A DNA stretch of 64,000 nt from Aspidapion aeneum. Its lineage: Eukaryota; Arthropoda; Insecta; Coleoptera; Brentidae. A program made the translations under genes and the position numbers. Positions 21,911 to 34,480 of this stretch are shown here, one piece after another; the first letter of the stretch is position 1; every line of letters begins with the position of its first letter. Location of the stretch: the NCBI GenBank assembly GCA_963576565.1, contig OY755038.1, positions 143,196,558 through 143,260,557 of the forward strand, in the 5' to 3' direction. The notes beneath the pieces are model-generated. The model worked only from the letters and a program-made list of their open reading frames with translations. It did not search any database and had not been told where the DNA came from.

Positions 21911-23640
21911 TTGGTATATAAAAATCGGCGATCGAGCCACCCCTCGATTTTCGGACATCTTTACAAGACTATTATGATTTTTTATTTCACTAACAAGTAT
22001 TGTTGTTAACAGAGTATCAGCAGAATTCTATACGAGGACAAAATTCATTAAAAAAAATATGTGTTTTTGAGCGAAAATGTGAATATCTTGCCCATATTTA
22101 GCACCTGAGGAGCTATACTAGTATACCAGTTTTGCCAATTATTTTTGCAAAAGTCAGAAATAAAAAAACAAAATTTGAAATAATTGAGACTGTTTTAATT
22201 TTTATCAGTCAATTTGAGGTTATGTGAAAAAATAACATAAACAAAAGTTTTAAAAATTTTTATGATCGACGCGACTTTCGGCAGTAATCGCAATAATACA
22301 ATTTCTCGTCCCTTTTCACCCCCCCCCCCCGAACCGAACCGAACCGAACCCCCCCCCCCCCCAAATCAAACCTGCAACGCATCTGCTCACGCATATATTT
22401 TTTTTTTTATATTTGTTTAAGTCCCTTTACAATGCTTAATATTCAAAATGTTAATAATTTTCTTTTTTTGTTGCCTTAAAATATGATAATTTTCCTGCAG
22501 TGACCTAAAGTTATAATCATTTGCTTTGTATACATGGTTTATTTTAAAATTCTTATTGAATAAAATAGGTAGAATTAATTAATTTTCACCCAGTTTCATT
22601 ATAAAAGTCTAGGCGTTTTATAATACGACGGATCAATATCATTGTATTAACCGCGACATATAAACTAATAATGAATGCGTATGTTCATGAAAACCACAGT
22701 AGATGTGCAACATTTCTAAAAGTTCAACCTAATTGCATCGTATGGAATTTATTTAATCAAAGGGACTTCTTAGGAAAACATTTGCTCTGTTTTTATTTGG
22801 TTCATGGCAAATTTGGTCATTTTCCGATGAAAAAGTCTAAACGGTCAGAAATATCAAAAAATTGCTGCAGGAGAGCCTTCTACTCTCCCCGCTTCAAGTA
22901 CCGGTCGATATTCACCCAGAGACAAGCATCGTTTCAGTTACCTTGACTACGCTATCGCCTTTGGCACCTGGCTAAGGTCACTCAAGTATATTGAGTTTAC
23001 GCAAAGAAAAAGATGGAAGAGGTGTTGTATGTGTATCGATAAAAATCAAAAAGAAAATTTATACTTCACAAAAAGGTTTTATTATTCTTGTGTTTGTCAT
23101 TTAAGTTTTTATAGTTATTTTATTTCTGTGAAATTTGTATATTTTTTTTTGGTTAATTCTCTCTTAAATTTTAATGTTATTAGTGACCTTATTGTTTTGA
23201 CTTAATATTAGGTTTATAAAAAATGCGTCAAAAACTACTAAAAGTGGGTGCTTTCTACATCCGCATTTATCAAAATTTAAAAATGTGATTTTCTGGTGAC
23301 ATAATTTTTTTCTTTGGTGGTAATAAAAGTTGACACTTGAATAATGTTCACTTCTTGGAATGTATTCTAATCAGGTGCGTGCCTAACATTTTGGTTGCCT
23401 GAGGCAAAGGGAAAAACTGCTGCCCCTCATTTAAAAATAAACATCCTGTGCAATCTTTTTGGGCGGCTGTACCATCTTTCCTTGAAACATTTTAGCCCAT
23501 ATTTGACCTCTCTAAAACTCGACTTTGGAATGAGCTACGAAACTTATACTTTGCACAGTCGTAAATCTTCATAGAGTTAACAACTCCACCAAGTTTCATA
23601 CACTTTCATAAAGTAGTAGTAAACGAAATTTCAAAAAACG
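21911..23640. other. Mostly unassigned; C-run and (CCGAA)n tract
   Basis: At 22318-22364 a run of C is followed by CCGAACCGAACCGAACCGAA and another run of C. A 91-codon plus-strand frame at 22671-22946 shows no recognisable motif and is probably chance. The rest is AT-rich and unassigned. Confidence 0.5.
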
Positions 23641-23831
23641 TCGAAATTTTCACTCACTCATGTATGGATCATCAAAATTTTACTGTACTTCCAGACAGGC
23701 TCCAAAGCTGGAGTTTGGTAAACTGATAGAAGTTATGACCAAACCCTGGGGAAAAATCAAAAAACCCCACAATTCTAATTTACTCCCCTCCCCTGCCCTA
23801 TACATGTAAATTATGTAAAAGTAACATTGCC

Positions 23832-24510
23832 TAGAGACCCTGTATGTATGACATTTTTTAGAGATAAAGAGACGCGACAAACTCTTCAAAGTCAAATTTA
23901 TTTAAGTCAAAATCAAAGATGATAATAGGGACTTATTGGAATAAAACCTGACCTTATTTAAACATCGACCCTATGGTGACAGATTTGCATATAAAAAGCA
24001 GCTGCTCTGCTTCAAAATTCGGCCTTTGTGTATTTAAAAACCGGATTTATTCGTGTCGGTATTTATTAAATGGAAGTTAGCGACTGTTTTATTAAATTTG
24101 GCTTTGATATGTCAATTTTGAGAGGTCAGCTGTTAGTTTTCTGTGCAAATGTGTCAGAATAAAGTCGAGTCTAGACTAAAGTCAGGTTTTATTCCAATAA
24201 GTCTCTAATATCGGTCCTCTATACTCTAGCGATGTTTAGAGAACCTTCTGTCCTTGTCATTTCATAAGCGTCGGAAAATAAAAATAAACGTTTTTTAACA
24301 AAACTCATACAGGCGCTCCGGACAAACGTGTTTGTTTATATGTTGCATGACGATTGATGCCACTCAACGCTGACAATTTAAATTATTTTAGTCAAACGCC
24401 AATGAACTTGGCAAGAAAATAACATAATCAAAAATGGTTTATTTCAGTGGCTTTGATGGGTTTGTCGCGTCTCTCTTTTATAAAAATATGTCATACATAC
24501 AGGGTCTCTA
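23832..24510. mobile_element. hAT-like MITE with perfect 8-bp target duplication
   Basis: Inverted termini of about 50 bp begin TAGAGACCCTGTATGTATGA and include GAGACGCGACAAAC. ACATTGCC lies immediately outside both ends (23824-23831 and 24511-24518). Interior non-coding and itself interrupted by a second element (23937-24206). A truncated, inverted relative lies at 34276-34480. Confidence 0.85.
23937..24206. mobile_element. Nested MITE of the GGACTTATTG family
   Basis: AGGGACTTATTGGAATAAAA with CCTGAC is inverted at the right end. The 34.3 kb copy of the host MITE lacks this segment and acts as an empty site. Relatives lie at 31352-31625 and partly at about 27325-27420. Confidence 0.75.
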
Positions 24511-24732
24511 ACATTGCCCATACTTACAGAAACGCTAGAGAGATAAGCTTTGGCAGACTGATAGGAAATATGATAAAACTATGGGAAAAAATTTTAAAAA
24601 TTCCAAAATTTTAATTTGGTTTCCTCCCCTATAAATGTAAAGTTTTGTAAAGTTATGTAAAAGTTACATTGCCCACTTCCAGAAACGCATACTTTAAAAC
24701 TTAAGTATTATCGAAATCCATTTAAAAAGCAG

Positions 24733-25100
24733 TGAAATCATAACAAAAACATTTTATGTAAAAAAAAACAAGTACGCGAATATGGTATTCCGTAAAAATA
24801 ATTGAAATAAAAGTAAAACCAAATTCTCCAATTTAATTTCAAAATGAAAAGTTCTTACTAGTTTGGAAATGTTTTTCTAAGCTTGGTTATTACGGCTTCA
24901 TAATAAGTCTTAGGCACAGTGCTAAATTGACTTAAAGAAGTTTGGCTGTAATAGCAAAGTTTAAAAAAATATTTCCAAACTAGTAAGAACCTTTCATTTT
25001 GAAATTTGTATTGAAGAACTTGGCTTTACTTTTATCTCAATTCTTACGGAATACCATTCTTGCGTACTTGGCTTTTTTTACATAACATGTTTTTGTTTTT
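24733..25100. mobile_element. Foldback MITE
   Basis: The left arm with AAGTACGCGAATATGGTATT and CCGTAAAAAT, followed by TTCTTACTAGTTTGGAAAT, is inverted on the right (AAACTAGTAAGAACC, GGAATACCATTCTTGCGTAC). The loop is about 70 bp around 24890-24960. Confidence 0.75.
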
Positions 25101-25110
25101 GATATAATAC

Positions 25111-25610
25111 TACATAAGGAACTGTAAGATGTCTTAACACACACTAAGAAAGGGGAAAAAATGCAATACACAAAAAAGACAAAAAAAAAACGTTTGCGCC
25201 GCAGGCAAAAATTTCTGAAAAGTATAGTTTTTTTCGAGAAAAATGGCGCGAAAAACTACTGACAATTGCGCGACAGGCAAAATGTAAAATTCAAATACAT
25301 TTCGGGAAAAAATCGAGTTGTGGAAATCAGTTGGTAGATATCATGAAAATAATAGCGCCACAGGTAAAATTTGAGAAAAATTAAGTGTTTTTTAAAGAAA
25401 TTGGAGCAAAAGTAGCAAATTATTGTTAAAAAGGAAAAAAAAGCAGGGCAACCAAAAATTTCAGAAAAATAATATAATTCAAAGAAAAAAAGGCTAAGTT
25501 TTGTATATTGTCATAACAGTTAATTCGCCCCTAAAGAATTATACTCATTTCGTTTGGGGAGCCCTGCTAAGCCCCCCCTAATTGCGTCTCTGCATTACCT
25601 GTGATATGAC
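25111..25610. other. Degenerate A-rich repeats and unassigned sequence
   Basis: Loose units of GCGCCACAGGCAAAATTT type (25170-25470) look like the inverse of 7860-8200. A GGGGAGCCCTGCTAAGCCCC piece near 25556 may be an end of an old element. Confidence 0.35.
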
Positions 25611-25935
25611 ACTAATAGGTATATTAGTTGAGTAAATTTGTAGGGTATTTTAAGAAAATGCTGCAAAAAGGGTATATTTTTTTGGCATGGTAATACTTAA
25701 CACCCAAGCTAAATTTTTATTCGAGGATCTCCGATTAATTTCCTTTTTCCTAAAACAGGAAATTAATTTTTTTCCTAACTGTGGCTGCCGTCATCTTGGA
25801 TTCTGTAGCCAAAGAATCGGGGATCCTCGAATGAAAATGAAGTTTCGGGTTATAGGTGCTACTATGTCAAATATAAAAAGATATACCCTTTTTGCAGCTT
25901 TTTTGTACAATTTTACTCTACTATATATATGAAAT
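25611..25935. mobile_element. Foldback MITE (ATACCCTTTTTGCAGC family)
   Basis: GAGTAAATTTGTAGGGTATT with GCTGCAAAAAGGGTATATTT at 25626-25681 is inverted at about 25870-25930. The centre holds CTGTGGCTGCCGTCATCTTG, also seen near 16100. Half copies lie at 2227-2310 and 19975-20045. Confidence 0.65.
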
Positions 25936-28900
25936 TTTATTTGTAAACATTCCAACTAAACTATGGTTTAAATAAAAACATAATCTACATGTATTAAAGG
26001 TATGCTTTTATATAAGATAGAACCTATCTGCTCCTTATTACTCTAAGATCTGCTTACAGAAACATGTCTGTGGAAGCAACTTGTTTTTTCAAAAACGCAA
26101 AGTTACTTGCCCAGAAGTTTTGGGACCCTTAACTTTTTTTTGTTTTAACTTTTTAATTGCAGATTATTTCATTTTTTAAAAAACGGCAACTGGAATAAAT
26201 ATCGACATATTCGGCGGACTTCTGGGTAATCGGTCCATGCCGAGCGAGGTGCCTCACAACTAGGTTGTGTCCCCATTAATATCTATATAGTTTTATTCGT
26301 TTGTTGTAGGAGCAACTCTCTAAAGTCACCTTTTGATAAAAGTTTCCAAAATTTGATTGCATTTCAATGTTATTCTATCAAAGTCATGTCAATACCTTAT
26401 CAGATTTTTTTTTAATTAGTTGTACCATAGCCCCCTCAAATTAGCAAGCCCTATCCCTCTTTGAAATACAACACTGTCGAAGGCAGACATTTCAATTATT
26501 TTCTTGTGAGCCTATATTTTTTTGTTTTCAAAATAGTCAAAATTTCCGATCTGTCAGGCTTTGAAACTGTTGTCATTCAAAGTAGAATCAGGTTTGATAT
26601 AAAGGGGGCTGTGATTATACAATAAACAAGGGGGCACTAAATTTTACATAAAAGTCATTTAAAATATTTTTCTTTAATTTTTCAATATCAGAAAATATTT
26701 AATTAATTATTATAATTTGTTTAGTTATTTTGTTTGTTTTTTACTATATCCTGTTCGCACAAAAAATCTTGTTTGAACGATTGGCCCTGACGTGAAGAAC
26801 ATTTTGATTGTTATACTTCACACCCTTGGTACAAAAATAACTATTTTAATATGATAATTGTAACGCTTTATTAGGCAGGTCAATGTGAGTTTTGTTATTA
26901 ATTAGGTCAAAAATGAAACCATTTCTTTTTACATATTTTTGAAAATATATGTTAATTGTTAATTAGCTATCCAGAGAGACAGGTATATATTTTTAATTTT
27001 GGGTAGTATCTAGATATGGCTATTTTAATTTAGGCGGTGTTTTTGAAAAGTTTCATTTTTCTTAACTTTAAATCAAAAGACGACACAAACTTAAAAATGT
27101 AAGAATTTGGTATCTATGCTGAGCTGGCTAAATAAGCCAAATTTTGCGGGTAGTTAAATGAATGAATGAAATTTTAGTATAAATATGGGTTGTGTTGTGT
27201 ATTAATGAGATGATAGGCCTGCAGTAAATATACATTTTATTCCTCTTTAATTAGTGAGAAGTGATGGAGGGGGGATATTCAAACTACATAATTGATAATA
27301 TTATTATAATATATATGTGATATTAGAGAATTATTGCAATACAGCCAGGCTATAATTGTCCCAGGCACTATTTTGATACATTCACATTGAAAACTGACAG
27401 TTGATCCTTCAAAATTTAAATTTAAATTTAATTCGTCATAGGGGTTTAAAATTTAAATAGTTCAATTTGTGTGTCGTCTTTATGAGGAGTGACCTTAAAT
27501 ATTTTTACGTGGTAAACAATTGTGTGTATAGGGACTTATAAAAAAGGGGTTATGGAGTTACCGACGGATATAGGGTGGGTGGCGGTGGTCACTCACACCT
27601 TTTAAAATCTGATGTCAAAAAATACAAGACTATCGTACACAATAACATTATAAAAAGGGGAGCAATTAGGGGGTGTGCTAAAAGAGGGCCTCTCCAAGCT
27701 CAAATTTTTTTCGTTTGGTACCTACCATTTTTCCTTTTTTTTATTGATCTAACATTTTCGTTCGCGCCGTCATTTTTTTTTAAATATCGGTGACGCCGTT
27801 TTTAGGGAAAAATACCTCTCAGATTTCGCATTCACTTTTTTTAATTATATCTACCAAAAATTTCGGTGCCGCCATTTTAAATAATTAATTTTTCCAAAAT
27901 TTTTGCTATCATGCAATTTTTTTGAATATTCGAGGGTAGTTACTTAATATATTTTGCAAAATTTAAAAAGCAATCAATTCTCACCAGGATGCTTTTTGTT
28001 TCATCAAAATCGGTTCAGTAGTGAATATATAAGGAAATAAATGCAGACATGATTGGCAAGGCAATCATATATTATTCAAAAGATTGTTTGAAACAAAAAT
28101 ATATTTTTTTTTAGAACCACCAAACCGATTTTGCTGATTTGTACCTTGTTGTGCGCGGCTGCAGCTTTTCTACTGATCTAATCAAATAAATAAAACATGT
28201 TCGCAACACAAGAATAAACGAGCATCTTTGAAGGGTACAATGTAATTTCGTACGCCATCTTGGACTGAGACGGCGCGGCGGACAAAAAAATATATCAAGT
28301 CAAAACTCTGATTAATTCTCCACCAAGTGCAGTTTATCCCATGAAATTCGATGGTATAGTTACAAAGTTATAATGAAAAAAAAAATGTCCGTTTTTTTTT
28401 GGCCCACCCGGTTTGGTAAAAAACAATTTTTTTAAAATGAGATACCCGGTATACAGTAACGCCAATGAAAAAAAAATTGGCTTTAAACAAAAGTTGTTTT
28501 ATGATATTTTCTCTTAAAGTCAAAAATAAGAAAGTTATTAACAATTTTCGTAAGCATAGGGGATATAGCCTTTGGTTTTTAAATCTATCGAAAGTGCCTT
28601 TGTTGAAAATCATTAATCTTCTTTTTTATTTTAGTCTTTTGGAGAAGTCCAAGGACAACTTTTGTTTAAAATTAATATTATGCCCCAGCAATTTTTTTTT
28701 TATATTTTACTTTTAACTATAACTCACGTACCCGTTGTTCGAATTTTCTTTTGTTTTCACCACCATTATCAGCGAAAAAAAACTACAATTTTGCCAATTT
28801 AACCGGCCTCTGGCCCTAAAACTAGCGAAATTAGCAATAGTGCCAATACCAAAGGATAAAAGTGGCACTTTTTATCTCGAGGCGAATAGTTTGAAACCCA

Positions 28901-29990
28901 ACCAAAGGAAGGGCTACAAATCATCGAAGGATAAAAGGAAACGTTTATTATGAGGTTTATAAGCTATTTTTCGCAATTTTTAGTTTTTTTTCCCAGTTTT
29001 TTCTATTTTTTTTGTGTTTTGAGGTTTTAACGTTTTTTTTATTTTTACTTTAATGTTTTAATTTTTTATCCCTGTCATGTCTAAGCGCGGATTTAGGTCA
29101 AAATCTAGGGGGGAATAGTCAATGAAATCTAGGTGGGGCACCGTAAGCAGTCAAGCGCGATTATGGGTTCAATCGCGATTAAGTTCTTGTTGCTCATAAA
29201 ACAACAATGAGGGAGATTGGATTTACTAAGCCTTGTTACGGGGCATCTATCTAGGGGTTAGCCTATTTAATTGACTCTGTAGCTCCAATCAGTCCGGGAC
29301 GGCAAATCGGCTGTATAATTTAGAAAAAAAAAGAGTAAACTAAATACATAAATTTGCTATATAGAGATTACTTAAATTAAACCCCTTCATACACCGCAAT
29401 TTTTGATTTACACCTGAGCGTAATGTGTAAAACAAAGAACAACATCAAACACTTTTTTTTTTGGTCGCAAATTATTATAAGGGCGCTATTTTCAGCCTTT
29501 GACCCCCCCGCCCATTAAGTCACGCTGTGGAAATGGTTTACGTTATCGCTTTTAATTTTTGTTACGAAGGGGCGGCATTTTAACTTTTTGCCCGGCGGCA
29601 AAACTGCTGGTGCGGCCCTGCTTCATTAAGTTTTAACACCCACACTCAATGTTTTTTAATGTTTTTGTTGGACTAATAAAATAAACTTAGTCTACTGAGG
29701 GCATGTCACTTTTTTCCAGGCATCTAAATTAAACTTTTAGTTAAATGTCAAAGTGAATTTGGGACTTAAACAGGAGAAGGAGCTAGTTGTATTGACTTGT
29801 CGGGATTTTTCTTCCAGTATCCACTGCTTTGCATGGATACCGTTTGTTAACATAAACCTTATTCCCAGAAAATACTTTCTCGTGTATCCGATTTCGTGAC
29901 TAAGGATTACCTATAAAAACCGTTTCGTGCACGTTTGTCTGAAAGCATAACTTCCCTGGTCATCGCCTTTACTAGAAAAAGGCCTATCCT
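25936..29990. other. No gene supported; scattered repeat fragments
   Basis: A fragment related to the GGACTTATTG MITE lies at about 27325-27420, and degenerate GCCATTTT..TTTTCG repeats at about 27750-27930. AT-rich open frames at 28465-28716 and 28735-28953 show no motif. Otherwise nothing assignable. Confidence 0.45.
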
Positions 29991-30059
29991 TGTGTCTTTC
30001 TTGTCCTATAATAAACTTCTGGGAAACAGAAATGGGTTGCAGACAACCAGAGAATTCCT

Positions 30060-30330
30060 AGACCGACAAAAAGCGATAAGACTCAGATGGTTGCTACGGG
30101 ACGAACACAAAAAGACCTCGGACTGCTGATAGGTATTCTAACTGGAAATAAACTTTACCGGTTGAGGGAGCACATGACACGTATAGGAGTCGAAAACGAT
30201 CTTACCTACCCAGCCTGTAGATAGGAAGAAAATAATATTTCATTATGTATTTTATGATAATGCCACCTTGTGGGAGAGTGTGAGTCCTATGCAAGGATGA
30301 GACAACAGGTACGGCACCCTATGAAAGGAA
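30060..30330 (+). pseudogene. Non-LTR retrotransposon ORF2 C-terminal remnant
   Basis: The plus strand reads KDLGLLIGILTGNKLYRLRE, then HMTRIGVENDLTYPACR and a stop, continuing in another frame as EENNISLCI and CHLVGECESYARMRQQV. The order L-LTGH/N..L..HM.R.GV......C....E..ISL....C is that of the segment after RNase H in I/Jockey-type ORF2 proteins. Both expected cysteine blocks are partly visible. No RT domain is nearby, so this is a 5'-truncated, broken relic. Confidence 0.45.
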
Positions 30331-30479
30331 GAACTGCACTTGCTCAAATGGGCCGACATTCTGGATTTTTTAAAGAGAACAGTAAGTCCCAATGAGCTGC
30401 GTCCTGGAACTTCTAAGGAATGGTACGTAAGTTCAAACAGAGAAACCCCAGTATTAACGAAGCTTTTTACCAATAAATA

Positions 30480-31350
30480 TGCTGCTTTTCCCTTTCAACT
30501 GGTGTAACATGCCACGAGACAATAAAAATAATATAATAATAAACTTCTGTACTGGTGTGTACATGCATCGCCTTGCCTGTGGCTGCGAGCCGCGCTACGC
30601 TGTCAGCATTTTAATCGAAGTTATTTGGGCTAATAACCCATAACCCATCAGTTACAGAGAGACACATTACGTACGACGCAACCAAAAGAGTTCAGGATAC
30701 GTATTCTTGAATTTTTGGGAGGAGAATGTGAGTAGTCCTCACCGTAAAAAGGTGAATGCTCTATTCCCCAAAGCACACTCCCGTGAATTCAAGTTCACCA
30801 CTTCTCACGAGGTGAAAACGAGTTTCCGGGAAAGTTTCTAACCTCACTTATTTGTTTTGTGATTTGTTTTTCTGCGAAAGTAAAAATAGAGCTTTTAGGT
30901 AAAGCCCTATTTAGATATATGTATGTATATGCATTGAAACTAAATTGCTATACTGCGGTGCATAGGTTAAAAGCAATATCTCCACTTTCAGACCTAATTG
31001 AGTGAGAGTGTTTAATTTAAAGCATAATATAAATGTGTACCTATATAACATATTATATTACATCTTAGAAGCGATAAAAGCCGCGTGTTTATTAATTTGA
31101 CACTACAGAGAAACCATCTGAACCTAAAGGCGGTTTAAAATAATGTATAATATAGTGTTCTTACAACTACATTTTTAAAGTGTCCTTATATAATAGGCCT
31201 CTATAAACAAAGTGTTATTAATAATCATAACTCCATTTGGCCTGAAATAACTGACAGAACTAAGTGTGAGTTATGTTTACGTAGACATAGGCGCACCAAG
31301 GGGAGGGTCTCGCGCCAGGGCTCCCTAAAGCTAAAATTTTTTTAGATAAT
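30480..31350. other. Unassigned sequence
   Basis: No gene or repeat family could be supported. A GTGAATTCAAGTTCACC-like palindromic patch occurs near 30783-30800. Confidence 0.4.
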
Positions 31351-31351
31351 T

Positions 31352-31625
31352 AAGGACTTATTGCAATAAAGCCAGGCACTAATTGTGCACTATTCGACAG
31401 TTTCCCATTATAAGAACAGCTGTCTTCTTTCAAAATTAGGCCTTTGTGTATTATAAGAGCCGGAATTAATAGTGCCGCCATTATTAATGGAAAATAAACT
31501 ACTTGATTTAAAAATTCGACTTTGGTATGTCAATTTTGAAAGATCAACTGTCAATTTTCAATGGAAAACTGTCAGAATAGTGGCCGGCACTATTACTGCC
31601 TGGTTTTATTTGCAATAAGTCCCTA
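31352..31625. mobile_element. MITE of the GGACTTATTG family
   Basis: GGACTTATTGCAATAAAGCC on the left is inverted on the right (CTGGTTTTATTTGCAATAAG with TCC). Internal sequences with GACAGTT...TCAAAATT also pair. Related to 23937-24206. Confidence 0.75.
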
Positions 31626-32129
31626 ATTTAAAAAAAAAGCTTCCTGAATTCAAAAATAAAATGGCAAAAAACGCACTTTTGTTAGTTGCGAGACACGCGG
31701 CAACGTTGTGCACTGGAGTTGCACGGCGTGATTCTAAACCCTGCACTCACAAACCGCTTCGAGCGTTTAAGAATACGACATTTTCATTCCCGGGAGAAAA
31801 AGTGAGTTTGATTTCCCGGGAACGTTCCCGGGAGCACTCCCTTCACAAACTTTGAAGAATACGGCTCCAGAAGGGTTTGAAACGCAAAGATATAGGCTAA
31901 AAATATTAAAATTGGAGAACATTTTTCTTGTTCTTGGTACGATTACCAAACTTACATTTAAACAATGCTATTAGTTATAGCAGAAATAATTTGGTTGTTT
32001 TGTTCAAAGATTCGTAAAACCACTTACTTTTTTAGTTCTTTACTGTAAAAACTAAATACCCACAGCTTTTAGAACAGGCTTTCGCGCCTTTTTTTTAATT
32101 AAAAAATATATAGGAAAAAAACAGTTAGT
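31626..32129. other. Unassigned; CCCGGGA-rich patch
   Basis: About 31785-31835 carries CCCGGGAGAAAA, TTCCCGGGAACGTTCCCGGG and AGCACTCCC, a small imperfect palindrome. The open frame over it (31661-31855) has no recognisable motif. Confidence 0.35.
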
Positions 32130-32405
32130 AGGTATGAAAAGTCTTTATCTAGTGGCGTTTTAGAACACGTTGTGGAGGACTTTTTAAGTGTGAATTTGGC
32201 ACATGAAAATAACGAGGGTAAAAAAGACGTTATATATACAGCACCAGAAACTTTAGCAAAAATTTAATTTTTATAGCTTAATTCCTCCTTGTTTTTAAGT
32301 TATCTTTAAGCATCTAGATTTAACAAAACAAATAATGGTATGAGGTTGTTATCTAGTAAAAAATAACTGTATTGTTTTTGTTCACGTTAATTTAATTATT
32401 GAATT
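32130..32405 (-). repeat. Partial inverted copy of the 17.0 kb TIR element
   Basis: On the minus strand it matches about 17070-17340, including AACAAGGAG-type, CCTCGTTATTTTCATGT and CCTCCACAACATGTTCTAAA motifs. Its ends are missing. Confidence 0.65.
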
Positions 32406-32449
32406 GAATTAGACAGGGCCCTGTTTTTTGGAGGTAACGAACACCTAGA

Positions 32450-32760
32450 TCTGTTTACCTGAGATGAGTCAGCGTGAGCGAGACGCCAGAAAGTCGCGCT
32501 CTGCTGCGTCGCGTCGGGAGAGAGGGACGCTGCGGATTACGGAATCCGGACCAATGAGATGAGGCCGTTCCGACGTCTGCTTTGGCGTTGTCCGGGCAAC
32601 GCCACAACGCCCTTGATACAGACACATGCCATGTAGGATGCAGGTGACTTTCCCCGAATACTGGCCTTTTATGTGTGTACTTACCTTTTGTGAAAAACTG
32701 AAAAACCCCCTCAATCAATTTCTGGGAAACATCAGCCCCGTTCCCCGTTGTCCTGGCTTC
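32450..32760. other. GC- and CpG-richer block with a donor-like site
   Basis: This 300-bp block (TGCTGCGTCGCGTCGGGAGA, GGCGTTGTCCGGGCAACGCC palindrome) stands out from AT-rich surroundings. On the minus strand ACAAAAGGTAAGTAC near 32680-32694 is a good splice-donor match. It could be a promoter or 5' exon of a host gene, or part of an unrecognised element. No product can be named. Confidence 0.3.
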
Positions 32761-32907
32761 TAACCAGTATAACCAAGGCCTTTTTTTATGTCTAACGGCA
32801 GCACTAGCTCAAGCTGTACTGTCCTAAGGCTAAAGCTACAGGGTGTTAAAATTTTCCCAGCCCTTGAGTTTTACAGCTGGTTGATCTTAAAATAAAAAAA
32901 TAATCCT

Positions 32908-33588
32908 GGACAGTTGGGCGCCGGGCCAACTCAGCGCCGGACATTTTTTTTTTCGATAAAATGTGCAGATAAAAAACAAAATAAATATGTTATTTATACA
33001 AAAAATTCAAAATCTATTAAGTCGAGTGTTGAAATTTGGTAGGTGTAGTGTTCTGGTAACCTGGTAAAAATACCATTTACGTTTTTTATTTCAAGAATGG
33101 CGGATCCAAAATGGTGGATTTCTTTATTTTTAAACCGATTTGTCTCAAACTTGAAAGTTTGCAGTGTTTGAGATCACTTAATACAGTTTTATCCTCAAAC
33201 TTAAAAAAATTAAAATGGCGGATCCAAAATGGCGGATTTGCTTATTTATGCATCGATATGTATCGAATATGGCAAATGGCATTATTGTAATCAAAACTGT
33301 AAATTTTATGTTATCATTGTTATCAAGAACTCTAGACCTACCAAAATTTGAACACTCGACTTAATGGATTTAACTCTAACAAAACCAAATTTCAAGAATA
33401 TTACGTAAAGGATTTTTTAAAGATGGTTTTGCATAAATAATAATATATCCATTTTGTTTTTCATCTGCACATTTTATCAAAAAAAAAAATATTTTAGTCC
33501 GACGCCCAGTTGGCCTGCCGCCCAGTTGGCCCGCCGCCCAGTTGGTGGCGCCGAGTTGGTGGCGCCGAGTTGCCGGCGCCCAGTTGTC
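32908..33588. mobile_element. GGCGCC-ended TIR element, short copy
   Basis: Starts GGACAGTTGGGCGCCGGGCC and ends GGCGCCCAGTTGTC. It retains the TTAAGTCGAGTGTTGAAATT inner inverted repeat and only two satellite-like units, so it is a deletion derivative of the 16725-19288 type. Confidence 0.65.
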
Positions 33589-34275
33589 TTAGACTGCAAC
33601 ACATTTCAAAACAAATTATTATTGAAAAATAATCTTATAAGTGCGGGGAAGTGACACTTTTTGAATTAAAATGTGTAAGGGTAAAATCGCACGGTCGCAG
33701 AAAAAACTATCTATCTTGACGCTACTGAACTTTCTCGTGTTTTACCAAAAACTATCCGTCAAGACGACTTACCCATGAAATGTTGTTTTTTCATCGATTT
33801 GTTTTCTTCTTTTGCACAAAAAACAATTTCGCATCGTGGTTGAACTCAAATAGTTACTTCTAAACTTATATTGGAACGTTTTTAAGATTTCTTTTTGTAA
33901 TATTCCCGCATGAAATTCAAAAAAAAAAAATCATTTCCGTACTTAGACAACATTGTCTATCAGTTTTCCCTGTATAAAACGACAAGCAGGTTGAATCAGT
34001 CAAAATTCGGCAGGTAGATTAAAATTAGCCAGCTGCTTTTCTGTCGCACTTATGCCGTCAGTGTGAAAGAGATAAGAGTACCCATATATTATCTAGGGTA
34101 TTATTAGCATGCAAAATCAGCCTATCTTTGTCCGTTTCACATGTTCAATAATGTCTATCTCTATTTTTATTGTAAAAGAAATACCCGCCCATAGAAACCA
34201 ACTTGGATTGGGTCAACAAAAAATGCCTTGTCTTTCCGTCTCTAAGGCCCTTTCAGGGCCTTATACAACTCAATG
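33589..34275 (+). repeat. Duplicated right flank, second copy
   Basis: Matches 19289-19958 with scattered substitutions (for example TGCTTTTCTGTCGCACTTAT and ATTATCTAGGGTATTATTAG are shared). Confidence 0.7.
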
Positions 34276-34480
34276 TTAAAAATAGTCTATTTTTATTTTC
34301 CGACGCTTATGAGTTAACAGGGACGGAAGGTGTGTCTCTCTCTCTCTCTCTCTGTATAGAGGAGTGATAGAGGACCGATATTTCGCTCCTTTGTTTTTGA
34401 CTTAAATAAATTTGACTTAGATGGGTTAGTAAAGTCTCTATTTTTTTTAAACATCTTATACATACAAGGTCTCTAATACC
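34276..34480 (-). repeat. Truncated inverted copy of the 23.8 kb MITE
   Basis: CTATTTTTATTTTCCGACGC, GTATAGAGGAGTGATAGAGG and the end CATACAAGGTCTCTA match parts of 23832-24510 in inverse orientation, without the nested element. A (TC)n run sits at 34333-34353. Confidence 0.65.

Noticed and set aside
22671..22946. 91-codon plus-strand frame
   Set aside because: No recognisable motif, and composition consistent with chance.
28465..28953. Two plus-strand frames of 72-83 codons
   Set aside because: Lys/Phe/Asn-rich translation typical of AT-rich DNA, with no motif, start context or splice support.
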